NCBI RefSeq assembly: GCF_030506285.1
Contig: NZ_CP119422.1
Coordinates: forward strand, 1,302,001 to 1,366,000
Direction: 5' to 3'
Origin: Catalinimonas niigatensis
Lineage (GTDB): Bacteria; Bacteroidota; Bacteroidia; Cytophagales; Cyclobacteriaceae
DNA length: 64,000 nucleotides
The notes under the pieces: generated by a model
Database searches by the model: none
What the model was told of the DNA's origin: nothing
Seen by the model: the letters and a program-made list of their open reading frames with translations, nothing else
Shown: in pieces, positions 44,101-53,614 of the stretch
How the letters are laid out: each line of letters starts with the position of its first letter
How positions within the stretch are numbered: position 1 is the first letter of the stretch
Position numbers and translations under genes: made by a program

Positions 44101-46041
44101 GGCTGATTTAGTAAAAGACTTGTTCTTAAAAGCTTTAATACCTTTCCATATCTGACCAACTTCTTTCTGAGAAAGTTTGGTTTGATTCAACAGGGCAAAA
44201 TGCTCATTGAGGTCATTTTCGTCAAAGAGTAAATGACAGTTGGCTTGAATATCTTCTTTTCTTCCTGCCCTACCGGCTTCCTGTAGGTAGTTCTCCAGTG
44301 AATCAGAAATATCATAATGAACCACCATTTTCACATTATCTTTGTCCACGCCCATCCCGAAAGCTGACGTAGCTACAATGACCTGTATATTGGCCTCTGA
44401 ACTGGTAAAGCTATTCTGGATCTCAATCTTTTTGTCCGAGTCCATCTTACCATGAAAGGCTTGTGCCCGAATACCTGATTTTCGCAAAGCTTCAGCCACA
44501 TCTTCTGCTGTTTTGGTACGGCTTACGTACACAATGCAGGGTTCATCTGTCTGGGAAAGCAGGTTAAGAAGATGGTTGAGTTTACGCTCCCTGCCTTCCG
44601 TCTTGCTAGCAAAGTAGCTTAGGTTGGTACGGGTAGCAGTAGTTTGGTAAAGTTGTAGGGTAATGCCATTCTGCTCCAGGAAATACTGCTGAATGTCCTG
44701 AACCACTTCTGGTTTGGCAGTAGCCGTAAAGCAGGACACCGGAATAGGGTGTTCCAAATGTTTAATTTGAGCCAACTCCTTGATAAACCTACCAATGTAG
44801 AGATAATCCACCCTAAAGTCCTGTCCCCAGGAAGAAAAGCAGTGGGCCTCATCAATAACGAAGCGCTCAACATGTCTTCCTTTTAGCAATGTCATAATGG
44901 TATTGGAACGAAGAGACTCCGGTGATATATAAAGCAAGCTCACCCCTCCTTCTCTAACTCTTTCAATCGCATCAGCACGCTCAAGCGGAGAAAGCAATCC
45001 ATTAATGGCCACTGAAGCATGTATATCATGGCGCTTTTGCAGTACATCTACCTGATCTTTCATCAAGGCCTGTAAGGGAGAGATGACTACTGTGAGTCCA
45101 CGGCTGGCTTCTCCTTTCATCAGTGCAGGCAGCTGAAAGGTAAGTGATTTACCACCGCCGGTAGGAAAGATGGCCAGTAGCGACTCATCATTGAGGGCAG
45201 CATCTACTACCTGCTGTTGCAGAGGAACCGTTTCTTCCTTGGTGAATTTTCTAAACTCTGAATATTTGAAATATCGTTTTAGTCCTGAAAGGGAAGACAA
45301 GTTTTCTTGACAATAGCTGCAATCAGGTTTATGACAGGCACTTGCTCTTAGTTGGTGCAGTACGTTGGTAAGCTGCGGATAAGTATTCAGTAGCCAGGGC
45401 GGTATCACTGAGCCTGTATCTGGAGCTTTGATCAGTGCTAAAGCATAGGCCAACGGCACTGCCTGGAAAGAGATTAAGCTGTGGAGATCAGCGTGCTCAC
45501 ATATGCATCCTTTGAAATAAGTTAGTATATCTTGGCTGATTTCTTCAGGATTCTTCATCCTGCCCATAGGATAGTTTAGTAACTGGAAGAAAGACTTGAA
45601 TTCTCTCTCCTGCTGCAACAACTCAAAAAGGATGTCTCTTTGCTCAATAGGTAAATTGTGAAAGGCAGCCAGACAATCTACCAACAGATCACGAGCTAGT
45701 TTGGAATCTTCAACAGGGTTATTCAGATGCTTTTTATCAAGGCGATAATCTTTGACCAGCTTATGATAAGGCTTGGAAGGAAAAAAAAGTGCAGAAAGAA
45801 AGAGCGTGTCTATGAACTTAGAATGCAGAAATGATGCAGAGATGCCCGCTCTTTCCAGGCAGGGAATATCATGTTTGAAAATATTGTGTCCACAGAAATA
45901 GTCAGCTTGCTGTACTAACTCCTCTAAGCCAGAGATAGCCCGGATATTATAGGTTCTATCTTGAAAATAGATGCCTATTTCATCAATCTTTTCTTTGGGT
46001 TTTGGTGTTACTTCAAGGTCAAAAAAGGCTACCCCTTTCAT
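41167..46041 (-). CDS. Exonuclease-RecQ-UvrD fusion helicase (1624 aa)
   Basis: A very large DNA-processing protein with three modules. The N-terminus (about 1-190) is a DnaQ-like 3'-5' exonuclease domain (VAFFDLEVTPKPKEKIDEIG, YFCGHNIFKHDIPCLE). A RecQ-type helicase follows (about 265-760) with Walker A PTGGGKSLTFQL near 293 and DEAHCFSSWGQDFR near 398, then motif VI QEAGRAGRKE. The C-terminal part (about 1050-1560) is a UvrD-type helicase with GAGPGSGKTRVL near 1073, VVDEYQDISQQEYDFL near 1180 and STMHKAKGKEFDHVFLL near 1437. A Cys/His cluster (CHKPDCSYCQ) lies near 240. Two helicases of opposite superfamilies (SF2 and SF1) in one chain suggest combined unwinding and end processing, in repair or defence. 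It appears intact and stands alone. Confidence 0.9.
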   Translation of the reverse strand: MKGVAFFDLEVTPKPKEKIDEIGIYFQDRTYNIRAISGLEELVQQADYFCGHNIFKHDIPCLERAGISASFLHSKFIDTLFLSALFFPSKPYHKLVKDYRLDKKHLNNPVEDSKLARDLLVDCLAAFHNLPIEQRDILFELLQQEREFKSFFQLLNYPMGRMKNPEEISQDILTYFKGCICEHADLHSLISFQAVPLAYALALIKAPDTGSVIPPWLLNTYPQLTNVLHQLRASACHKPDCSYCQENLSSLSGLKRYFKYSEFRKFTKEETVPLQQQVVDAALNDESLLAIFPTGGGKSLTFQLPALMKGEASRGLTVVISPLQALMKDQVDVLQKRHDIHASVAINGLLSPLERADAIERVREGGVSLLYISPESLRSNTIMTLLKGRHVERFVIDEAHCFSSWGQDFRVDYLYIGRFIKELAQIKHLEHPIPVSCFTATAKPEVVQDIQQYFLEQNGITLQLYQTTATRTNLSYFASKTEGRERKLNHLLNLLSQTDEPCIVYVSRTKTAEDVAEALRKSGIRAQAFHGKMDSDKKIEIQNSFTSSEANIQVIVATSAFGMGVDKDNVKMVVHYDISDSLENYLQEAGRAGRKEDIQANCHLLFDENDLNEHFALLNQTKLSQKEVGQIWKGIKAFKNKSFTKSALEIAKKAGWDEDIRQLETQVRSAIAALEDAGYVRREQNCPKLFAKSILVRNVEAANKIIRENPNRFPGEEEQHAVRIFQYLISRDETKVDYLADDLGIRQENVHRILTHFKDLSILDGTYELTALINPVRSQNNSLQCFQRSMEIEKSLLNALLPSDNSPATIKIYLRDVNERLISQECESSTIEIIRNLLNYWQHQHFIEKERIDAHSLLYKIKFKEDRSVLMQKVHERHQLATYVIKWLCRQNEAQIKQQQKRTEEAFKFCLVKMKHAIEHEHIFIPKVELPEYEASLLYLHLIEAIKLEGGLFVLYNPMKIIKLEQNPLKQYTRQDYAKLEKHYEKKVEQIHIMGEYARKQLSNYLEAVQFVDDYFRLPYGDFIEKYFRDQKGKLKRPITEEKYTQIYDQLDLEQSEVVRDKESDHILVGAGPGSGKTRVLVHKVAALVMMEDIKPEQFLMLTFSRPAAMEFKERLHKLIGKTAYHIDIYTYHGLAFRLLGRLGDLKKSKEIIKQATEALQHRDVNLISPDLVMRKSVIVVDEYQDISQQEYDFLQTLIELAGEVRVIVVGDDDQNIYEFRGSSVEYMRSFIKDRKAKDYFLGKNYRAAHNLVDFSNQFLELFSAERLKAGKLLMAKREELGQIQIKMYQATSDLVIPLAEDLAEKKLNGKIAVLTRTNHEAVLIENQLRRMDIPVQLMGNQEGFSLRQILELRSFSEYLRQRHHLEQGYISEQLWQECRQLLKGSYVSSTNLELVLTIIDNFGREVGKRKFWSDWLAYLQEIKIEDFVAPDQERVLVSTMHKAKGKEFDHVFLLLNDYVLSDEASKRVIYVAITRAKASLFVHTKQDIFSHISTSQLERIQVNQIYSASKELYLETAMDDVWLGYFKNSYITDRIKALQAGTSLQIPEDPLSGLANCQGKQVVKFSQKFIARLENYLAKGYKLVQAEVVYIIVWYCEEDGKEYRVLLPRLSLSKVVSERVSAI

Positions 46042-46776
46042 ATCATCTTATCATTAGAATAATCAGCATCTACAAGCTGTGGGCAATATAGATTATCCTA
46101 TTTCACTAAAAAATATAATTATAAATATATGCTTACTTGATTTTATTTGAATAATATACAAACCTTTTCTTAAAATAAGCTCTCCCTATTGCATGTAAAT
46201 CAGCATAATCTTAACCTTCTTATTTTGGAGTATGAGTTCTGTGGAAAAAGTAATTAGTAAAGGAAGATATTCACATTTTCTTCTCTTCTCTCTCTGCTTA
46301 AAGGAGATTTGTTAAGTAGAAATGAGCCTATGTTTTGGGAATACAAAGGCAGCCGACCAGGAAGAAAAGCCCTTTGGAAAATGTCGCTGAACGCTATGGT
46401 GGTTGTAAACTTTATGATTAGCAGAATTATCAGACGGAAATGAATTATTAAGTTAGTAAGCATCCTGAAGGAGTAGCTGATATGGAAGAAAATTACAATG
46501 CATGGGCCTAATAAAATAGGAGCAATAATAACGTAGAAGCTACAAACACATGTGTTGACCAGCAGGATTGGTGTCTCTATGAAGGAGTAAAACATTAGTA
46601 CCACCTTCACCCTATGATCTTGGTAGCAGATTGGTGTATCAGCACAGTGAAATTTGATAACTTCAATCCAGACTCAAATATTCATGAATGGAGTAAAATT
46701 CAAGATCAATTTACATTATCATAAAAATTGCATATTTAGATAGAAGGTTTTAGATTGATGGAAATAAACAACCTAT
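46042..46776. other. Intergenic region upstream of the ECF sigma gene
   Basis: AT-rich. One long minus-strand frame (46254-46610) codes a hydrophobic peptide that looks like a chance frame, and a plus-strand stretch (46313-46443) reads as a basic, protein-like fragment without a start; it may be a piece of a dead transposase. No gene is supported. Confidence 0.4.
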
Positions 46777-47373
46777 ATGCAGTCAAGTTCTAAAGGGGAT
46801 CAGGATGATGCTCTGCATGTGAAAAGACTTAAAGAAGGGGACTCTTCAAGCTTTGAGTACTTGTTTCATCAGTACGAGGCTAAGCTCTATCATGTAAGCC
46901 TGCACCTCACCCGCTCACCATCCGATGCGCAGGAAATTGTACAGGAAGTATTCGTCAAAGTCTGGGAAACACGGCATCGTCTAAATCCTGAATTATCTTT
47001 TTCTGCTTACCTGATCCAGATAGCCAAAAACCATATTTATAACAAAACCGCCAAACGGCTAAGAGAGCACGCTTTTAAAGCTTATCATTTGAACACAAGT
47101 CCTACTTTTAGTGATGTTACCCAGGAAGAGGTAAACCTCTGGTCAACAGAGAAGGTCATTACCCAATTTATTGAGCACCTGCCTTTTATGCAGAAAAGAG
47201 TGCTCACCCTGAGTAGATTTCATGGCTTAAGTAATCAAGAAATTGCCAACCGGCTTCAGTTGTCCTGTAGTACTGTTGAAAACCACATACACCTTGCCTT
47301 GAAAAACCTAAAAAAACATCTGATTAAGCAGCACCTTTACTTTGCTTTATGGTTGCTGAATATGCTCACCTGA
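46777..47373 (+). CDS. ECF-type RNA polymerase sigma factor
   Basis: A 198-residue sigma-70 family factor. Region 2 spans about 20-90 (FEYLFHQYEAKLYHVSLHLTRSPSDAQEIVQEVFVKVWETR) and region 4 about 125-185 (FIEHLPFMQKRVLTLSRFHGLSNQEIANRLQLSCSTVENHIHLALKNL). It is the first gene of a sigma, FecR, SusC, SusD, sulfatase series. In such loci the anti-sigma FecR protein holds the factor until the STN-domain SusC protein senses substrate; the sigma factor then switches on susC and the genes after it. A hydrophobic C-terminus (LYFALWLLNML) is common in this group. Confidence 0.93.
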   Translation: MQSSSKGDQDDALHVKRLKEGDSSSFEYLFHQYEAKLYHVSLHLTRSPSDAQEIVQEVFVKVWETRHRLNPELSFSAYLIQIAKNHIYNKTAKRLREHAFKAYHLNTSPTFSDVTQEEVNLWSTEKVITQFIEHLPFMQKRVLTLSRFHGLSNQEIANRLQLSCSTVENHIHLALKNLKKHLIKQHLYFALWLLNMLT

Positions 47374-47555
47374 ATTGCTTAAATGTTAACTTCAGGCCGA
47401 TGCTCCCTTCTGCTGATCTCCTTAACGTTCATGACTTTTTCCGCTCTTTTATCTAATGTTTGCGCCTTATTAATGAAAAGTATGTAAAGTTTTGCCACTT
47501 GTTGGGTACACTGTCCGTCTCAATTGTATATATGATACATGTGGCACAAAGGAAT

Positions 47556-48548
47556 ATGATAGACAAAGACCTCATAGATAAATTTTATAAAGGCGAATGT
47601 ACCGAAGCTGAAGTAAGGAGAGTGCTTGGCTGGTTTGACAGGCAGCATGAAGGCGAGAAACAGATTGAATATTTATGGAACAGCTATAGTGCTGAAGAGA
47701 ACCCTCCGCGGAATGATACTGATAAGATACTGACTACTATTCATCAGCGGACAGGCGTAGAGGAGCGTTATCCACAGCAGTATCACCTATTCCTGACGCA
47801 ATGGCTAAGAGTTGCAGGTATTCTTGTATTTGCTTTTATATTACCTTTATTGATCATAAAAAATGAATCAGCTCCGAATGCTTACGCAGAGGTAAAACAA
47901 TATGTCACCAAAGAAAACCCCTCCGGAAGTAAATCTACCATCTACCTGCCTGATGGCTCTGTGGTGAAGCTTAATGCCGAAAGCAGTATCACTTATCTTG
48001 AGGGTTTTACTGATTCTATCAGGCAAGTATTATTGGTGGGTGAAGCTTTTTTTGAGGTAGCCGAAAATAAAAAAAAACCCTTTATTGTATCAGCGGCAGG
48101 TGTGGATACTCGGGCTTTAGGTACCTCTTTTAATGTGAAGGCTTATGAAGAAGATGAGCATGTGCAGGTGGTACTGGCAAGTGGCAAAGTAAAGATTAGC
48201 ATGCCGCTAGAGAAAAATAGCGAAGAAGTATTATTAGTGCCTGGCGAAGGAGTGTGGGTAGAGAAAAACACTCGTGCTATGCTTAAGCAGCAGGCAGACC
48301 TACATGCAGCTCTGGCATGGAAAGATGATCTTCTGCTGTTCCATCAGGCCTCGGCAGATCAGATATTTACCACTCTGGAAAGGTGGTATGGCGTAGAAAT
48401 TACTTTTCCTGAGAAGTTCTCCAGAAATTCCTGGCGCTTTTCCGGTGAGTTCCAGAATGAAAATCTGGAAAATGTGCTGGAAAGCATTAGTTATGTGAAA
48501 AATTTCAAGTATCAGATCAATCAAAAATCAATCATGATAACACTCTAA
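47556..48548 (+). CDS. FecR-type anti-sigma factor
   Basis: A membrane protein that relays the signal from the outer-membrane SusC protein to the sigma factor. I chose ATG 47556 (MIDKDLIDKFYKGECTEAEVRRVLGWF), where the family normally starts, giving 330 residues; the frame is open to 47460. It has a cytoplasmic N-terminal anti-sigma region, one membrane helix (about 88-105, VAGILVFAFILPLLII), a FecR domain (about 120-225: KSTIYLPDGSVVKLNAESSITYLEGFTDSIRQVLLVGEAFFEVAE) and a C-terminal STN-binding DUF4974 domain (about 255-325). It lies 180 bp downstream of the sigma gene and just before susC. Confidence 0.93.
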   Translation: MIDKDLIDKFYKGECTEAEVRRVLGWFDRQHEGEKQIEYLWNSYSAEENPPRNDTDKILTTIHQRTGVEERYPQQYHLFLTQWLRVAGILVFAFILPLLIIKNESAPNAYAEVKQYVTKENPSGSKSTIYLPDGSVVKLNAESSITYLEGFTDSIRQVLLVGEAFFEVAENKKKPFIVSAAGVDTRALGTSFNVKAYEEDEHVQVVLASGKVKISMPLEKNSEEVLLVPGEGVWVEKNTRAMLKQQADLHAALAWKDDLLLFHQASADQIFTTLERWYGVEITFPEKFSRNSWRFSGEFQNENLENVLESISYVKNFKYQINQKSIMITL

Positions 48549-48727
48549 ACTACTCTACTATGATTATACTAAACAGCTCATAGAAAAGCGGTAGCGCGTA
48601 ATACGCACTACCAGCCCATCTCATAGAATTCCCTGGACAAAGGCAGCTCGGCCAAAAGATGTCACTTTGTCCACAAGTTTTCTATTGCCTCTGCAAAACC
48701 AAAGTTTTACAAAAAACAACTTAAAGT

Positions 48728-51700
48728 ATGAAAATTACGCTACTAAAACTATTCATCATGGGTTCAAAATTCCTGACTTATGGCGTGGTGATCCAGATGT
48801 TCTGCTTTCAACTGCTTCTGGCAGATCATGGAACGGCACAGACTATCAGGAACGCCAAAGAAGTTATGATCTCTGTGGACTATCAGGAAGCCACACTCAG
48901 CCAAGTATTCTCAGCAATAGAATCACAAACAGATTTTAAATTTGTTTACGATCAGCAGGATATTCCATTAGAAAAGCAAGTCAGCCTTACACTTACTAAT
49001 CAATCTGTAGCTGAAGTGCTTATTGAGATTTCAAGAATCAGTAAGCTGGCTTTTAAACAGGTCAACAATACCATTAATGTTAGAAAATTAAAAAATAAAG
49101 AGAAGGAAAAACCCATTGAAGTACTCATTGAAAAAAACTTGAGTGGTAGAGTCACAGATGGAGATAATGGAGAACCTCTTCCCGGAGTAAATGTACTTGC
49201 CAAAGGGACTTCTACCGGAACGGTAACCGATATTGATGGAAATTATAAGCTAACTGTTAGCGACGATGTAAATACACTGGTATTTTCTTCCATTGGGTAT
49301 CTTGCCGAAGAAATAACGATCAATGAGCAAAGTGTGATCAATGTAGTATTGATGCCGGATATTCAGTCGCTTTCCGAGGTGGTGGTCATTGGATACGGCA
49401 CCGTGGAAAAAAGTGATTTAACGGGTGCAGTATCTTCGCTCAAGTCAGAAGATCTTAACCCTGGTGCCAATGCCTCAGTAGACCAGATGATGCAGGGTAG
49501 GGCAGCGGGTGTTCAAATCCAGCAAAGTAGTTCTGAGCCAGGTGGTGGTTTATCCATAAGAGTGAGAGGAGCCAGTTCCATTAATGCCAGCAATGAGCCG
49601 CTCTATGTTATTGATGGTTTTCCTATTGATAACAGCCCCAATCTCTCTTCTTCCGATGGAGGTGCCTCCCAGGTCGCGCAAAACCAGAGTCCTCGTAACC
49701 CTCTGAACTCCTTGAACCCCAACGATATTGAATCTATTGAAATACTAAAAGATGCCTCGGCCACCGCTATTTATGGTTCGCGGGGAGCCAATGGTGTGAT
49801 TCTGGTCACCACCAAAAAAGGAAAAAAAGACCGGCTTACACTTAGCTACAATGCCTATGCTGGTATACAAAATGTGGCTAAGGAAATGGACATACTTTCC
49901 ACCGAGCAATACATTAATGTCATCAATGATTTATCGGTGGCCCAGGGAGCAAATCCCGTTTTTTCTGAAAGTGACATTGCTCAGATAGGAGCAGGAACTA
50001 ACTGGCAGGAACAGATTTACCGCTCAGCTCCGATTACCGATCAAAATATATCATTGAGTGGGGGAAGTGAGAGCACTACTATATTTGCTTCGCTTAATTA
50101 CTTCAGCCAGGATGGAGTTGTGAAAAACTCCGGTATGGAGAGATATATCGCCAGAGTAAATCTTGAATCTAAGCTTGGGGAAAAAGTCAATATAGGATTA
50201 AACCTGAATACAAGTCTGGTGAGTGACAACAATGCCATTGATGGTCTGAATACCAACGAAAATGCCGGTCCTATTTATGCTTCCTTGTTGTATGATCCTA
50301 CCGAACCCATCTACAATGCAGACGGCACCTTCGCCCGCTCAACGAACCTGACAGTAAACAATCCGGTAAGCTTGATTAGTGGTATAAGCAGCGAAAATAA
50401 AACCAACCGAACGATTGGCAATTTTTTCGTTTCCTACGATATCATTGAAGGTTTAAACGCCAAACTAAATGTTGGTGCCGATCGGCAGAATTCACGAAGA
50501 GATATTTATAACTCCCAGCAGACGATCCGGGGAGTAGCGGCAGGAGGAATTGCCAACATCAGTGAACTGGAGCGCTCAAATTACCTGGTAGAGTATACTA
50601 TGAACTATAACAAAACTATTAACGAAAACCATGTATTGACCATTTTGGGTGGAGTAACTTATCAGACTTTTATTAGCCGACTATTCACTGCCAACATCAG
50701 TGGCTTTCCTACCGATGACCTGGGAACCGACAACCTGGGCTTAGGCGATACCAATACGGATAACCTCTCCAGTAATCATGAAGAAAATACCTTGTTGTCC
50801 TATCTGGGAAGGGTTAATTATAACCTCTATGATAAATTTCTGTTCACCGCCTCAATACGTGCCGATGGTTCTTCCCGTTTTGGAGAGAATAATAAATACG
50901 GGTATTTCCCTTCCTTAGCTGTGGGTTGGAAATTGTCTGAAGAAAATTTTATTCCTGAAACATTTGAACAACTCAAACTAAGAGCAAGCTGGGGACAAAC
51001 CGGTAACCAAGAGATTGGAAACTATGGATCACAATTGACTTTTAGTACTGGTCCTGATGTGGTTTTTAATAATACCATACAGAATAGTGCAGAACCCCAA
51101 CGAATTGCCAATCCGGATTTGAAATGGGAAACTACCGAACAACTTAATGTGGGTATAGATGCCAGTATTCTGGATGGCCGGATCAGTGGTACCTTGGATT
51201 ACTTCTCCAAAAACACCAAAGACCTACTCTTTAACTTGCCACTACCGCGCTCATCCGGCTATCAGTCTATTCTGACCAATGTAGGTGAAGTGGAGAATAA
51301 GGGATTTGAGTTCTTGATTAGCTCTATCAATATTTCCTCTACGGACTTCCGCTGGAGTACCACTGCTAATTTTGCTGCCATCAAAAACAAGGTCCTGGAC
51401 CTGGGACGTGTAGACGAAATAGTTACCGGTAATATCCAGGCAGTGGGCAATACCGCGATCATCAAAAAGGGAGAAGCTTTAGCTTCCTATTACGGATACG
51501 AAGTCACCGGAATTTTTCAGGAAGGTGATGATATTGATAATTCAGCCCAACCCTCTGCGCAACCCGGCTTTCCGATCTTTGCTGATTTGAATGATGATGG
51601 TGCTATTACCCCAGCTGATCAGACGATTCTGGGCGATCCTTTTCCGGATTTTACCTTTGGGTTCCAAAATTCTATTAGCTACAAAAACTGGCAACTGGAT

Positions 51701-52138
51701 TTGTTTTTCCAGGGACAGCAGGGGTCAGAATTACTGAATATCAATGTAATTGAGAGTCTGTATCCGGCTAATTTCAGGAGAAACCGTTTGTCAGAGCAAA
51801 TGCTGAACCGATGGACCCCTCAAAATACGGATACCCAATGGCCCTCCGGAACTGATCCTAATTCTTACGGTGGAAGTAAAGTGAATTCTTTAGTACTTCA
51901 GGATGCTTCCTATATCCGCTTGAAGAATGTTCAGCTAAGCTACAATGTGCCGGTTGAAAATATAAGTTTCCTGAGTTCACTGAGGGTGTACGCCACAGGT
52001 CAGAATTTAATCACCTGGACTGACTATATCGGCTTTGATCCGGAAGCCAATTCCTTCGGTAGGAGTAATGTACGGGTAGACTACAGCAGCTATCCACTGG
52101 CCCGCACTTTTCTTATCGGATTAAACGCCCGCTTCTGA
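48728..52138 (+). CDS. susC: SusC-like TonB-dependent outer-membrane transporter with STN domain
   Basis: An outer-membrane importer for large glycans, 1136 residues. Order: signal peptide, an STN domain (about 45-115: ISVDYQEATLSQVFSAIESQTDFKFVYDQQDIPL) used to contact the FecR protein, a carboxypeptidase-like beta domain (SGRVTDGDNGEPLPGVNVLAKGTSTGTVTDIDGNY), a TonB box-like linker and plug (EVVVIGYGTVEKSDLTGAVSSL, VRVRG-type motif RVRGASSINASNEPLYVIDGFP, ATAIYGSRGANGVILVTTKKG), and a beta-barrel ending in an aromatic residue (FLIGLNARF). The stop overlaps the start of an upstream SusD start option by one base. With SusD it forms a pedal-bin importer. Confidence 0.95.
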   Translation: MKITLLKLFIMGSKFLTYGVVIQMFCFQLLLADHGTAQTIRNAKEVMISVDYQEATLSQVFSAIESQTDFKFVYDQQDIPLEKQVSLTLTNQSVAEVLIEISRISKLAFKQVNNTINVRKLKNKEKEKPIEVLIEKNLSGRVTDGDNGEPLPGVNVLAKGTSTGTVTDIDGNYKLTVSDDVNTLVFSSIGYLAEEITINEQSVINVVLMPDIQSLSEVVVIGYGTVEKSDLTGAVSSLKSEDLNPGANASVDQMMQGRAAGVQIQQSSSEPGGGLSIRVRGASSINASNEPLYVIDGFPIDNSPNLSSSDGGASQVAQNQSPRNPLNSLNPNDIESIEILKDASATAIYGSRGANGVILVTTKKGKKDRLTLSYNAYAGIQNVAKEMDILSTEQYINVINDLSVAQGANPVFSESDIAQIGAGTNWQEQIYRSAPITDQNISLSGGSESTTIFASLNYFSQDGVVKNSGMERYIARVNLESKLGEKVNIGLNLNTSLVSDNNAIDGLNTNENAGPIYASLLYDPTEPIYNADGTFARSTNLTVNNPVSLISGISSENKTNRTIGNFFVSYDIIEGLNAKLNVGADRQNSRRDIYNSQQTIRGVAAGGIANISELERSNYLVEYTMNYNKTINENHVLTILGGVTYQTFISRLFTANISGFPTDDLGTDNLGLGDTNTDNLSSNHEENTLLSYLGRVNYNLYDKFLFTASIRADGSSRFGENNKYGYFPSLAVGWKLSEENFIPETFEQLKLRASWGQTGNQEIGNYGSQLTFSTGPDVVFNNTIQNSAEPQRIANPDLKWETTEQLNVGIDASILDGRISGTLDYFSKNTKDLLFNLPLPRSSGYQSILTNVGEVENKGFEFLISSINISSTDFRWSTTANFAAIKNKVLDLGRVDEIVTGNIQAVGNTAIIKKGEALASYYGYEVTGIFQEGDDIDNSAQPSAQPGFPIFADLNDDGAITPADQTILGDPFPDFTFGFQNSISYKNWQLDLFFQGQQGSELLNINVIESLYPANFRRNRLSEQMLNRWTPQNTDTQWPSGTDPNSYGGSKVNSLVLQDASYIRLKNVQLSYNVPVENISFLSSLRVYATGQNLITWTDYIGFDPEANSFGRSNVRVDYSSYPLARTFLIGLNARF

Positions 52139-52164
52139 TGTACAACCTTCAAAAAAGACTTATC

Positions 52165-53607
52165 ATGAAATCATATTCACTAAAGATAATTTTAACACTG
52201 TTGATATTTGGCTTTTCAGCATGTGACGAGCCGTTGGAAGAAGAAATTTTTTCTCAGCTAGAACCATCAACGCTATTTGCCAGTGAGGCAGGAGTAGATG
52301 TGGTGCTCAATTCTGCCTATGCCTATGCCCATCGTTCCGGTGTAGTAGGATCCTGGTCTCCCTTTTATCTGGGCGGTATGCCCGCTGGTGAAATATGGGG
52401 TGCAGGTGGTTCTATTGAAAACCTGTGGGTGTCCCTGATTGATTTTACTTGGGATGCCAACCATGACCAGATTCTTACCATGTGGACTGTGTACTACAAT
52501 GCTATTCGGGATGCCAACATCGTTTTGGATAACCTGGGTAATGAGGCATTAAGTGATGAATTCCGGGCATTAAAAGAAGCCGAAGTCCATTTTATCCGAG
52601 GCTGGGCTTACGCTGAGCTGTATAATCTTTTTGGGCCAATCCCACTCTACACATCTTCCACCGATGACCCCTTACAGCCCAATGGTTCGGAAGAAGAGAT
52701 TAGAGCTTTGATTGAACAGGAGTTAATGGCTGCGATTAACAGCGCAAGTTTAGAAGTGTTACCCCAAGCCTTTGGCATGGCTTCTAAAGGGGCAGCGATG
52801 GGAATTCTGACCAAATATTATCTAAATACCCGACAGTGGCAGCAAGCCGCTGATATGGCCCAGGATATTATTGAGTTGAATGAATTTGGCTTGGTTAGCA
52901 GCAGTTATGCCGATGTGTTCAGGATCAGCAATGAAGGCAATCAGGAAATGCTATGGGCACTCCCTAAGAATGGAGCTTCCGGGGCTGCGAGTATGGCGGT
53001 TAATGCGTTGATGTTCCCTCCAAACTACCCTCTTCCATATCCCAATAATAGTGTGTTTGCGGCCCGAACTTACCTCTACGATGAGTTTGTGAATTCCTTT
53101 GAGGAAACAGATGGGCGACGTGATTTAATAGATACCTCCTATGTAACTACGGCAGGCGAGTTGGTACAAGGCTTAGGCAATAACCAATCTTTTCCCTTCA
53201 AGTTTGAATTTGATCCTAATTCCGTGGGAGCCAATGCGGGTAACGATATACCTGTTGTACGCTATGCCGATATTCTTATTTCCAGAGCTGAGGCCCTTAA
53301 TGAAATTTCAGGACCCTCACAAGAAGTGATTGATTTGATCAACGAAGTACGTAACCGTGCAGGAGTTGATCCATTAACATTGGCTGGCTTTACCCAGGAA
53401 TCGCTCAGGGATGCAATCTTGGAAGAGCGAGGCAAAGAGTTCTTTTTTGAAGGCAAACGTAGAGAAGATCTACTCCGCCATGACCGCTTTATTTCTAGTG
53501 CGGTGGCCAGAGGCAAGAATGCTCAGCCTCATCATGTCCTTTATCCCATTCCCCAGGTGGAACTGGATGCCAATGAATTATTGGAACAAAACAGCCCTAA
53601 CTACTAA
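52165..53607 (+). CDS. susD: SusD/RagB-like substrate-binding lipoprotein
   Basis: The surface lipoprotein that captures the glycan and hands it to the SusC barrel. From ATG 52165 the 480-residue product has a signal peptide with lipobox (LIFGFSAC), an N-terminal SusD-like domain (about 20-210) and a RagB/SusD C-terminal region with the usual signature IPVVRYADILISRAEALNEISG and GKEFFFEGKRREDLLRHDRF. An ATG at 52138 overlapping the susC stop is an alternative start. It ends 7 bp before the first sulfatase gene. The substrate cannot be read from sequence; neighbours point to a sulfated polysaccharide. Confidence 0.95.
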   Translation: MKSYSLKIILTLLIFGFSACDEPLEEEIFSQLEPSTLFASEAGVDVVLNSAYAYAHRSGVVGSWSPFYLGGMPAGEIWGAGGSIENLWVSLIDFTWDANHDQILTMWTVYYNAIRDANIVLDNLGNEALSDEFRALKEAEVHFIRGWAYAELYNLFGPIPLYTSSTDDPLQPNGSEEEIRALIEQELMAAINSASLEVLPQAFGMASKGAAMGILTKYYLNTRQWQQAADMAQDIIELNEFGLVSSSYADVFRISNEGNQEMLWALPKNGASGAASMAVNALMFPPNYPLPYPNNSVFAARTYLYDEFVNSFEETDGRRDLIDTSYVTTAGELVQGLGNNQSFPFKFEFDPNSVGANAGNDIPVVRYADILISRAEALNEISGPSQEVIDLINEVRNRAGVDPLTLAGFTQESLRDAILEERGKEFFFEGKRREDLLRHDRFISSAVARGKNAQPHHVLYPIPQVELDANELLEQNSPNY

Positions 53608-53614
53608 CCCCAAC

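Noticed and set aside
46254-46610. 118-codon hydrophobic frame on the - strand
   Set aside because: Reads like the complement of a decayed coding fragment; no start context or neighbours.
53411-53614. Upstream extension of sulfatase 1 into the susD gene
   Set aside because: The overlap of 200 bp is in another frame of susD and lacks a signal peptide; ATG 53615 fits better.
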